Shown here: positions 36,707-47,900 of the stretch, in pieces
Layout of the letters: each line of letters opens with the position of its first letter
Numbering within the stretch: position 1 is the stretch's first letter
Source: Punica granatum
Lineage: Eukaryota > Streptophyta > Magnoliopsida > Myrtales > Lythraceae
DNA: 64,000 nt
NCBI RefSeq assembly: GCF_007655135.1
Contig: NC_045130.1
Location: 19,101,363-19,165,362, forward strand
Reading direction: 5' to 3'
Notes under the pieces: model-generated
Seen by the model: the letters and a program-made list of their open reading frames with translations, nothing else
The model's database searches: none
Told to the model about the DNA's origin: nothing
Made by a program: the position numbers and the translations under genes

Positions 36707-38097
36707 ATGTCAAGACATGGGAATTCACGAAGAAATGATAACCAATCAAGAGATGCCCAACTTATGGGGATGTATCTGGCGCTAGAGATTGCGGCGGCCG
36801 AAGAAGATGTCCCGCGCAACATTCCTTGTCGAACCTCACGTCTACAAGGCAAATATTACATAGAGGAAGTTTTTGGCAATGACACAAGGTGTTACAAGAA
36901 TTTCAGGATGAACCCTCACGTATTTCATAACCTGTGCGATACGCTAAGAGCAAACTGGGGAATAAAAAAATCGTAGGAATGGTATAACCGTCAAGGAGAT
37001 GGTCGGCATGTTCTTAATGGTAGTTGCACATAGTACTCGCTTGGCCGTGGTTGCCGAACGATTTCAGCATTCTAAGGAGATGGTGTCACGAGTCATCAAG
37101 GTAATAGCTCATGGAATTCATTCGTTGTCACCAACGTATATAAGACGGAGGAACGTTGATGTGCAGCCGGAAATTCAGAGTTGCCGAAAATGGTACCCAT
37201 TCTTTCAGGTATGTGTCGTACATGTGATAAATTAAAATACCACGTTTTTTTGTGCTTTATAATGTAATTCGTATTCTTTTCATTATTATTGTAGAATTGC
37301 ATTGGAGCAATCGATGGGACCCATGTGTCTGCTTGTGTTCCATCATCGATGAGAGGCGCGTATCGCGATCGGAATAACGAGATTACGCAAAATGTACTCG
37401 CCGCTTGTTCGCATGACATGATGTTCACTTATGTCGTCACTGGATGGGAGGGTTCTGCTCATGACTCTCGAATTCTGTCCGATGCCGCTACATTGGAATT
37501 ATTTCCTGCACCATATGGCGGTAAGTTATTCATGCTCATATCATATGTTCCCTTGTCAATCGCGTTATGTATTTTCATAAATACATTCTACTTCTGTTAT
37601 ATCTTAGATCTACATTTGTGCTTGCAGAACAATATTATGTAGTCGATGCGGGATTCCCTAATATTCCCGGTTACCTGGCTCTTTACAAAGGCCAAAGGTA
37701 TCACCGCAGTGATTATAATGACGACACCCCACCAACGACGGAGAAAGAGTTATTTAATCAGCGTCACGCATCCGTTCGTAATGTTATCGAACGGTGTTTT
37801 GGGGTGCTGAAGAACAGATTTGCAATACTGCGGACAATATCAAATTACGGCCCAATTCGCCAAGGACAAATTACTCTTGCATGTTTCGTGTTGTACAATT
37901 TCATTCGGCTAAATAATTATCACAATAGATTATTCGAAGAGTATGGAAATGCATAGGAATATTACGATGAATTCCGAAATCCTCCTCATCTAATTGGGGA
38001 TCGGGTTGATGTAGACATGAGAAGTAGGGAAATGGATGCATTACGTAATCGTATTGCAAATGCAATATGGAATGCGGAAACAAGAGGAAACCGGTAA
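36707..38097 (+). pseudogene. PIF/Harbinger DDE transposase (HARBI1-like), two lesions
   Basis: Three exons: 36707-37208, 37295-37520 and 37628-38097, with GT-AG borders (gtatgt...gtag; gtaagt...gcag). The DDE_Tnp_4-type catalytic blocks are visible: D in GAIDGTHV, D in YYVVDAGFPNIPGYLALY, and E in NVIERCFGVLKNRF; AHDSR is also present. An upstream helix-turn-helix-like region reads MFLMVVAHSTRLAVVAERF. Lesion 1 is a frameshift in an A7 run at about 36967-36973, one base too many for the downstream frame. Lesion 2 is an in-frame TAG at 37954-37956, after which the frame stays open to TAA at 38095-38097 and encodes a typical C-terminal end. The enzyme would cut and join the element at its inverted repeats. 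A sequencing error in the A-run cannot be excluded. Confidence 0.85.
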
Positions 38098-38768
38098 TAT
38101 TGGAATGAATGGAATGTATAGATAATTAATTATAATGGGATTGTATGTTTAATAATATATGGGGCCCACCAGTTTGACTTTTGAAATGTGTGTTTTGTTG
38201 TGTAGTGTATTGAGTTAAAGTTAAAGTTAAAATCTTAAACCACGACTCTGAAAACAAACGGGCTGTAATTGTCTTGGCGTCTTGTTCCAAATGCAATTCG
38301 CTGATGTCCTTCCCAAGAATACCTAAAACTAGCCCTTGCATTGCTTGTTGAATCCGTTTAGCACGTGCTCTTGTTCCTCTATCAACTTGGAATCCCTTCT
38401 CTTACTCGTGCATAGGTCCTCTAACTGGGGCGTATCATTCCCCCTCCCCTAAAAAAGATTTGTCCTTGAATCTACACCCACATTAAAAGGAGAGAAATCA
38501 GAAACATTAAAAGTATAACTCACTTGATACTCACTTGGAAGATCCAACTTGGAGACATTATCATTAATTTTCTCCAATACTTGAAAAGGTCCATCTCCAC
38601 GTGCATTCAATTTAGACTTTTTCTAGCTTGGAAGCGTCTTCTTTCAAAAGTGAACCCAAATCCAATCACAAAGTTGAAAGGTGACTTGCTTTCGTCCTCT
38701 GTCAGCTCAAGCTGCAATTTGCTCATTTTTTTGCAATATATGTTGTGTCGTTTTTTCATGGGTATTCT

Positions 38769-39480
38769 TCACCAAATTGGCCTTTTGTTCTCCATCAATA
38801 CTAGCAATCTCACAATAGGCAAATGAGTCAAATCCAACGGAGTCAATGGATTAAAACCATAAACAATCTCAAATGGTGAAAATTTTGTAGAAGAATGAAC
38901 AATCCTATTGTATGCAAACTTAATGAATGGTATGCAATTTTCCCAACTTCTCAAAATCTTTCTAATGACAGTACGTAACAAAAGTGCCCAAAGTTCGATT
39001 GACTACCTCAATTTGCCCATCTCTCCGTGGATCGCAAGTAGTAGAAAACAACAAAGTTGTCCCCAATTTACCCCACAAAACGAGCAAAAAATGGCTGAGG
39101 AACTTTACATCTTGATCACTCACAATAGTTCTAGGGACTCCTTGCAAACGCACCACTTCCCTAAAGAATAAATCTGCCACATGTGTAGCATCATTTGTTT
39201 TCTTACATTGAAAAAAGTGAGCCATTTTTGAAAATTAGTTCACTACCACAGAATTTGCATCCCTACCATTCCTAGTCCTAAGTAGACCCAAGACAAAGTC
39301 CATGGACACATTAGTCCAAGGGTTACTTGGAACGAGTAAAGGCATATAAAGTCCACGAGGTTTTACCTTAGATTTGGCTTTCTTACATGTTATGCACCTA
39401 AGACAAATCCTCTCATCATCCCTTTTCATATGAGGCCAAAGAAATGTTCTTTCAAGATATCCAATGTTTTGGCAACCCTA
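38769..39480 (-). pseudogene. Gypsy integrase fragment
   Basis: The minus-strand frames give the zinc-binding/linker part (CLRCITCKKAKSKVKPRGLY, PWTNVSMDFVLGLLRTRNG), then [20 protein letters not shown] and [17 protein letters not shown], then [10 protein letters not shown] and [20 protein letters not shown]. The catalytic triad is present as D in SMDF, D in VSDQD, and E in QIEVVNR. The frame is broken by a TAA at about 39232 just before FSKMAHF and again near 38960. Confidence 0.8.
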
Positions 39481-40279
39481 AAATGCCCATTGAGCCGCCT
39501 CAATGTGATTTCCTAACAAGCAATTAACGCATAGAACTTTGTCGGATGCAAAGCTTGTTTTCATGAAATAAATACCCTTCATACCTATAGGACTTGTCAA
39601 ATTCTCCCTTTTCACATGCATTAAACACATCACCGAAGTCAAGATCATGCATGCACATGTCTTTGATATGCTCAATTCCTAGAAGCTTGGCACTAAGAGT
39701 AGACATGAGAACATACGTGTGGGATAAGGCATAGACCACAATATTTTCCTTACCTTGTTTGTATTAGATCACATAGACATCTCAATGAATTCTATCCATC
39801 ATGTATGTTGACGATTCAGCATATTTTGGTCCTTCAGGTGGTCCAAAGATTCACAGTCTGTATGAACAAAAAACTCCTTGGACCATAAATAATGCTGCCA
39901 CGTTTCCAAAGCTCTCACCAACGCAAAAAACTCCTTGTTGTAGGTTTAGTAATTCAAGACAGCCCTATTGAATTTCTCGCTGAAGTAGGCGATGAGTCTC
40001 CTTTCTTGCATGAGGACAGTGCCTACACCAATACCATAAGCATCACATTCGATTTCAAATGTTTTAGAAAATTTTCGTGAGAGTAAAAAGAGTAGAACTT
40101 AGCTTTTCTTTCAAAGTTTTGAATGCTTTCTCTTGTTCTTCTCCCCACTTAAATCCGACATCTTTCTTGATGATTTATGTCAAAGGAGTAGTAATGGCAT
40201 TGAAGTTTCGCACAAACCTTCGGTAAAATCCAGTTAAGCCGTGAAAACTCCTCACTTTGATGATAGTGGTTGGCATGGG

Positions 40280-40799
40280 TCACTCCTTCATGGCCTTTTT
40301 CTCTTCATCAACCTCCACACTCTTGGAATTAACAACAAAACCAAGAAAAACAACTGTATCTAAGCAAAAGCTGCATTTCTTAAAGTTTGCATACAATTTT
40401 TCACGCCTCAATTCTTCAAGCACGCATCTTAAATGGTCAATATGATCATGCAAGCTCTTGCTATAAATCAAAATGTCATCAAAATAAACAACGACAAACT
40501 TTATGATAAATGCACGCAAGATATGATTCATCAGGCGCATAAAGGTGCTAAGGTGCGTTGGTTAAACCGAAAGACATCAGTAACCACTCATATAAACTGT
40601 GCTTTGTCTTGAATGTTGTTTTCCATCCATCACCTCTTTCACAGGAAATTTGATGATAACTACTCTTCAAATCAATCCTAGAGAATATAGTAAAACCATG
40701 CAATTCATCAAGCATATCATCTAACCAAGAGATGGAATGACAATATTTTACCGTTATCTTGTTCACAGCTTGTGCTCTGCAATGAGTGTATAGTGTCAT
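40280..40799 (-). pseudogene. Gypsy reverse transcriptase fragment
   Basis: Two adjoining minus-strand frames: 40548-40799 with ITVKYCHSISWLDDMLDELH, FSRIDLKSSYHQI and FGLTNAP, and 40280-40540 with KFVVVYFDDILIYSKSLHDH and FLGFVVNSKSVEV. The RT catalytic YFDD and the upstream D of FSRIDLKS are intact, but the frame shifts between the two parts and the N-terminal RT is missing right of 40800. Confidence 0.85.
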
Positions 40800-40800
40800 T

Positions 40801-41922
40801 TTTATTTTTCCACTTCACATGAGACCTTATATTCGCCATTTTTCATCATGCTAATTTACTAATAAAGCTTTTATTGTAAATTTAATGAATTTTTTGAAAA
40901 TATTTGTCATTTATTTTATAGGTTATATGACATAAAAGGAATAAATCTCATGGTAAATTATCTATAAAATCACAAAATTCTGTTTAAAAAACGTAACAAT
41001 CAGGTACATTCCGTCAATTTTGGACTGACGCCGTCAATGTTTGCTTACGTGGTAGATGACATGTCATTTACAATCCGACATGGCACAAAAAAAAAATATT
41101 CATTTTCTAAAATCTGAATTAAAATACAACTAAAGTAAAAAATCAATTAAAGAAACACCCTCTCTTCTCTCTCACATCGCTCTTTCCCCTATCCTCCCTC
41201 TCTCCTCTCGCAGTTAAATCTGAAGTAAAATAACGACCAAAGGTTTCTTTCGTGCTTCGTTCGTCAAACACATGGAGCTCCGATCGATTCGCAGGTTTAG
41301 TAGGAGTTTCCTTCCATCCTTTGGTTACGGAAAGATACTGACGGTGCATTGGAGAGATCCATGCATAGCCGGCATCGATCTTTAAATCACTCATGACGGA
41401 AATTATGTATAATATCGTACAGAGGTTTTTCCTTCGGACTTCAGATGCATCTCCGAAATTAATCTATACTTCTTGTTAGCAATTGGCCATTGCCCGGTCA
41501 AACGAAAGCCAAGTGGTCGCTGCTCCCAACACCACCGAATATGGCGACTGCCCTGCACAAGCCCACGTGGTTAAACCTAGATCCATCACCGGATAGCATG
41601 TACACGAGATAACTATAAGAACGGGGAGAAGGTGTCCTAAGTTAGAAAGGTGAATAAGCATAGATTTAAGAGATCAGAACAGTGGAATGCAAGTCCAAAT
41701 CAAATTATAGAAGGCTTAACATTGTGATGTAAATGTTGTATACTGCTACAAGGACTTAAATTGGTCACTAAATTCTGAAATGTGGGCACTTGGAGTTGGG
41801 GCTAGCTGTCATTCATCCTCGCCATCATAAGCCGGAGGACGCAATAATGCCTCTAGTATTTACAGACTTTTGATCACCTTAGTGTTCATTATGCTTCTTG
41901 TATCAAATTCCTGGCTCCAAAA
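40801..41922. other. Intergenic region; possible decayed Mutator-like end; NHX 3' flank
   Basis: Sequence around 40930-41080 (ggtaaattatc..., then ttggactgacgccgtcaatg, gcttacgtgg) resembles the ends of the Mutator-like elements further right but has no partner. 41140-41400 is pyrimidine-rich with no supported gene. About 41700-41922 should hold the 3' UTR of the NHX gene. Nothing else is recognised. Confidence 0.4.
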
Positions 41923-44900
41923 TCAGCCGTGGCCACGGAAACCACTTCTCGAGCTAGGTGGAGTTTGATCATCTGTGATATAAAAACACAATAAGAGGTT
42001 TGTTAAATCTTATGGAGAACAAGATGAATCCAGAATCATTTCAAGAATCCATCCAAAGCTATACGTTGTTGAGGTATGTGCATGGGGAGAAGATAATAGA
42101 GAGTGATAATAATTATGACTGCACAAATTGAAAGTGAGGGAGTGATGCTTTCAATAAAGATTGTCCGACTTACTTATTACAATATAGATGAATTAAATGT
42201 AACCATATTGCTTGCCTAGATCAGTTTAATAATTAGTTAGTACATAGAGGTATGACGCCATTAATCTTAAAAAGCTATATCACATAGTATGTCCCTACAA
42301 AATAATTGCATAAATACATTGAACGGCTAATCAATCAGCCATTGGTTCACACCTGTGCGACATCTTCGCACGCTCGTTTTCTTTTTTTTCTTTTTTTTTT
42401 AAAATAGAGCAACTTATATCATGCATATCTTAGAGAATTTCAAATCTAACATAGTACTTCCCCGTCTATCTATATTTACTGCATCCAGACAAAACACATA
42501 CCACATAAGTCAATCTTTGTTATCAGGATAAATCCCTGGGTTAAGGTGATTCTAAGTTGCTCCTCATTGATCTACTCTCACTAGATTCGTTTCTGACATT
42601 CCAAACATGCAGTAGAAAATTTAATGGTAGTTTGTATTCTTACCAAAATCATCATCATCCATATCTCCATTATGACTGGTAAAAAATGGAGTGAGGTAGT
42701 TCCTATCCAATGCCGTGAACGATGCCGCACTGTAGGAAGAAAAGGGAAAAACAGGGTAAGCTAATTTAATAAGATTATGGTGGTAATTGAGAGAAAATAA
42801 AGTTCTGGGTGTTTACTTCCTATGGAATTCTTTCAGCTTCATCTTGAATCTATTTCCAGAAGACGACTCCTCCTCATCATATGAAGGGGCGATGTAGGTA
42901 TGGTTCCTTTCAAAGTTCTAGCAAAAGACAGACAGGTCAGAACAAGACGAGGTACTATGAAGGTGGCATGACAAAAGTTGCATATTGTGCTAAGAAGCCT
43001 AAGCTGAGGACTTGAAGACAAGATTAGCAAATCGCTTCAAGTAGTAGTATTTACGTACATATTAAATATAATATTATAATATGTATTTATATCATCACAT
43101 GTACACATCAGTGCATATAGATCCTTCTTAACCAAAGCTAACATGAGTGCTGCATCAGCAAGCTCAAACTTAACTCGACCTACGATACTCAAGCTTTTCT
43201 TCCTCGGCTCGCAGAGGCCTGGCTCAAAGGCTGGCCCGAAAAGTGCAAGCTCAGCCTGTGCAAGGTCGCACCTAAAACTTGGTTTGAGCAAAATCAACCC
43301 AGCGCAACATGGATGGGAGATAGGGTATAATAACCTCTAAACGAAACTAAAGTATATATGGGGGGGGAGGGGATTGGAAAAGAAAGGAAAGTAACTAGTG
43401 TAACTTCTGCATACCACTGCAATAGAAAGCAATGCATACCACCAGTATATGTGCCTGTGTGTGTATATATATGTATACATACATACATACATACATATAT
43501 TTTAATTTGATCTAACAAAAACCACAATTTTTTATGAACGAACTTACCTCACCCAAAGAGTAAGTTTCACCCAAACAGCCATCATGGGAATCACCAACAA
43601 CTTCTAAAGCTTCTAGCATAGTACCAGTTGAACCTCCAATCAGTAACACCTGCAAGCTCAAAAGAAAGATGGAGATTATGCATTTTTAAGCCATAATTTA
43701 TGGTTAATAGACTAATGAGATTTGACCAAATTGATTTTTGTACCAATTTCTACACTATAATTCATGAAACATTGCTAAAGAGTAGTTCCGGGTGATGTCA
43801 GAAACTTTCAAGATTAAGACAACTCCTTTGTAAGGAAGAGGAAAGTAAAAGACCATAGTGGCTAGATAGTTGACGGCCAGAGGAAAAAAAAGGAAAAACA
43901 AATTGATAGTGCCTCCAATGGTGAATCTCATTGTCCAGGGAAGCAATATGTCTGTGCAATTATACCCGTACTGAGAAGAAAATTAATTTAGCTAAATAAA
44001 AGCAAAGCCACATAAAGTGGTACAACTTGGCTTATTCGTCGCATGAGTTTGGAACTTTTTTAATTCCATATATATATTAGACACCAATTCAAACATTTTG
44101 CTCAGTTGTACAAGGTATAGAATGTATAAGAAATCAACTTTCTTTAATAGACTTAACGAATAGATTGAGGAAAAGCTTACTCTTCCCCAATATATTGCCC
44201 CTAGAATGAAGCAATATTTAATCTCAAGGTAATTGTGCAAAATAAAAAATGGTGGGACAGGAAGTATGTTGAATAGCATTTCCCAAGAGGACCACTCCAG
44301 GAACTGCAATTTATACCAGCAGCTTAATATGGCCAGAAGAATAAGATAGTCTTTACTCTCCTCGAGGAGAGATCAAGCTTTTGCCATAACAACCTTTTCA
44401 TTATGTTGAGAATGAGCCTTTTTCATTTAGAAAATTGAACACTGAGGATATCGTCAGAAGGAAAATAGCAGGAATCTCATTGTTATAAATCACTGAAAAT
44501 GATGTACTACATGGAGAGCAGGCAGAGCAGAAGGTGCATACCGTCAGGACAACTATAGCTGTGGTAGCCGTAAAAATAGTCTGGCCATGCCCCTCAGGGA
44601 GATCGTGAACTGATTGCAGAGCCAGAGCAAAAGCCATAGCACCTCTAAGTCCTAGCAACATCCATTATTCACAAAACATTAGTAGATCTTATTACAAGCT
44701 AATGGCCATCCGCATTTTTCACTGTTTGACTTGATTTAAAGAAAAGGGTAAAATTGCATTATGAATGTTTCGATGACTCCATTGGCCATTCTTCTGCAAA
44801 CAAGAAACTTATTCTATAAAGCTGGACATGTGGAAAAAGCCACAAGAATTTATTCTCATTACAAAAAATCTCCTCAATGCTTTTTTGACCAAATGATATA

Positions 44901-47900
44901 AATGTAATTTGGTAGTCTTCTGTTAACATTAAATTCAGATAAGAAATTCTTACACATGCAATGTAAACAAAAGCACAATCTACAAAAGGGGAGGAACAAA
45001 AGAGCAATTATTTGCATAGAACTTCTCCGCAACCAAATAGACACCAAAAAGTGATCTCAAATTTCTCGTCTTACCACTGTACCAGAGTGCTTTCTGATGC
45101 TTCGGAGGTATTTTACGATGTGCAGGCCTAACCAAATTCACCAGATATGCACAAGAAAAGACATTTGCAGCCCTACAGGACATCAAACGAAAAACCTGGT
45201 TAATGGGCTTAATATGCAGAAATTCAAACCAGAAAACTGGTATTTAACTAGACAAAAATCATACCTAGCTACTATGATGAACAACTGAGCACGAAGTGAA
45301 GTCAAGGAAGAACAGAAAATTTTGCTAATTGACTGAGATAATAAGTAATGACACAACTCATCTGATCAAACACAGATGTTAGGATACAATTGAGAAAAAG
45401 ATAAACCCAACATGAGACCAACTGTGTTGTTCCATGGCAATGTCAAATCCCATGTATATAAATCTGGAAATGAAACAAACAATTTCTAGTCAGCCAAACG
45501 GAAGGCAACAAGACGTGAACAAAGGATATCAAATAGAAAGATCCAGTCAGTTACAATGATTCTTACACGAAGGTCTCCGCTAATGATGATATCAGATGGA
45601 AAAAAGCCGACACAAATTGCTGAGAATTTTGTGACAAATTCGAATATGTGTAATGTTTCATGACCTGCAAGAAACAATGAACTTCTTAAGGTATTGTCAT
45701 TTCATTTATAAGCAACTCAAATTTTCCAGATAGATTTTTCAAAATTCTGATAGAAATCAACTTAAATGGTAAACTAAACCACTTACTATTCCTGTGAACA
45801 GTATTGACACAATTCCAGAGAGGCCAAGACCTTCAGCCAGCATATACCTAAGGACAAGATAGAAAGGTTCGAGGTATATCCACATAATAATTAACCAAGG
45901 AGCTGAAGATACTTTATAATAGAAAATATTACTTACGAGAAGTAAGGGAACAACACAAAAAGGCAGCACTCCAGATTCTGAAGACTGAACGAAGGAAGAG
46001 TCAACAGATGTAACATCAGGTTAATTAACCACAGTCAAACCCAAAAACGAAATTAGACAGTTGTAGTACTTACTTGTCAATATCCAAGCCTGCATACTTG
46101 AAAAGGTGCTGTAAATTAAGGTTTGACAATGCACAACCAGAAACCAGTGTATCAAGGAAAAAGTATTTGGCGTAAAGGAGACAAATGATTGATGAAAGGA
46201 TATCAGGGCTGAGATGAACCCCACTCCAACGCCTGCAAGGTCAATAGTATGCCCACTCAGATATCATATAAGTAGAAAGGATTTCATAAGGATACTATAA
46301 TTCCATAATTTGGAAATGGGGAAACCAAAGACATTGCCATTACTCTAGCTAGTCTATGCTTGCAGAAAGATTGCATGTGCTGTAGTAGCCACTTTAAATC
46401 AACAGCTTAAAGCAAATGTCTAGCATTTAATTGCAACAGTCAAATCAACTTTTTGGTGCAATAAATGTTGATCCTAATACTAATATATTTATAGAGGAGA
46501 ACAGTTTAACTAGATATTGAACAGTAACTTCCTCAAAACATTCGGACTTATCGACTATCATTAACTACCCAGTACTTAAGACCCTCATATCAATCCCCAA
46601 ATAATAAAAAAGGGAAGTATATGGGGCTAAGGTTTCAATTAAACTTCCATCCTTCATAGAAGTGATCATCATCATTATACATAAACAAGTGGGAACCATA
46701 GAGTACTTACCAGCAGACATCGAGCCAACAAAAGTCTCGAGAAACCGCACGACCACCATCAGGAAATTTTGTTCAGAAGATGCATTACTTCTTACCAGAG
46801 ACATTGTCCTGCAGCAGAAAGGGCAACTCAGAAACAAATTGCCATACCCCTCAAAACGCATAGCGAAGTACAAACAATTTTCCATACCTGTACAATGATA
46901 TTGCCATCTAATCATTGGGGAACACAAAAAAGAAAAAAGTTTCAGCTGGTGAACGTTGTCCATCATTAACCAAAAGATGACTGTCTGAACAAGACAATAG
47001 ATAGAAATAGTTACAGCTGAGGGAACTCACAGCATCATTCAACACTGATTCTCCAAAGACCAAAGCATAAAGATTCACATCTGTTCCAAGCTCCTACAAA
47101 TGAGAATAGCACGCATAACCAAATGCTTACTCTGAAGACACAAGAGTGAGACAAGGTGGAACCTATGTTACGCATTAATTCCTAAAATAAATGTACTAGG
47201 TCATTTCTCCTATTTAGTAAATAATTTGAAATATTGAAAAGTGTCATCACTTCATTACTCTTGTGGTTGACACAGTTTAATCAAATGGCAAAGATTTCGA
47301 AAATTTAAGAACACTGCATAGCTCGCGTGAAGCCACCTTCAGAAGGGTTACTTCTCAGTTCGCATTTCCCGCTTTCCAAAACTTAGTGAGAGATTTATAC
47401 TTAATTTCGTTATTATTTCATTTTCACAAAAAGCATACCTAGGGAAATTTTCTACATAGCAGTTTCCGAGCTCTACAAGCAATACATAAAGTTGATGGCT
47501 ATGTCCGAGGGAGTCAGAATGCTACAAACTTTAGGCCAATGTATATCATATAAATAACACCTCAGCAAAATAATAGTAATTTTGGTTCTGACCAGAGATG
47601 ACTAAGGCATGATCAATTTGCATAAATTAACATATTTTAGAGATGGAACAAGCAATTTCCATGAAAGGGCAACCAGATTAATTGCATCATCAATTTGTGT
47701 ACTGGAAACTGTCATCATCTAATAATCAGAACCAACTTACACGAAAAAAATCATTGGAGCTACGCTAACATAGCGCTAAATTTAAATCCACTGTGTTATC
47801 AGACCTTTTTAAGCATGGTTTCTCCAGGAAGCACATTACATCTATTTCCTCCAATAGCAATAGGACGGTTCTCATAACTAACAATGTATTACTAGGCTAG

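Larger units (their letters stand above)
33513..38265 (+). mobile_element. PIF/Harbinger DNA transposon, 4.75 kb, TSD TAA
   Basis: The left end TAATGCATTTGTTTTCGGA and the right end (read inward on the minus strand) CAGCCCGTTTGTTTTCAGA form imperfect terminal inverted repeats. Both are flanked by TAA (33510-33512 and 38266-38268), the 3-bp duplication typical of PIF/Harbinger. Two plus-strand genes lie inside: a Myb/SANT-like gene (35392-36414) and a DDE transposase (36707-38097). This is the standard two-gene arrangement of autonomous PIF elements. The left 1.8 kb (33513-35391) is non-coding. A shortened relative lies at about 55141-56138. The transposase has two lesions, so this copy is probably no longer autonomous. 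Confidence 0.85.
38266..40800 (-). mobile_element. Decayed Ty3/gypsy element fragment
   Basis: From right to left on the minus strand the order is RT, RT-RNase H, integrase and a polyprotein tail, so the element reads leftward. The left part (38266-38460) matches the style of a gypsy polyprotein terminus, including 'GKDISELHLEQDAKTI'. It is cut at the right near 40800 inside the RT and borders the Harbinger target site at the left. It belongs to a gypsy lineage different from the Tat element at 16-26 kb: there is no second RNase H, and the RT has a YFDD motif. Confidence 0.75.

Noticed and set aside
46108..46116. Ordinary AG acceptor (tttacag) for NHX intron 10
   Set aside because: With the ATATCCTT donor and the conserved SALLFKYAG sequence, the AC three bases further on gives the correct frame and protein; the AG would add an extra residue and needs a GT donor that is not there.
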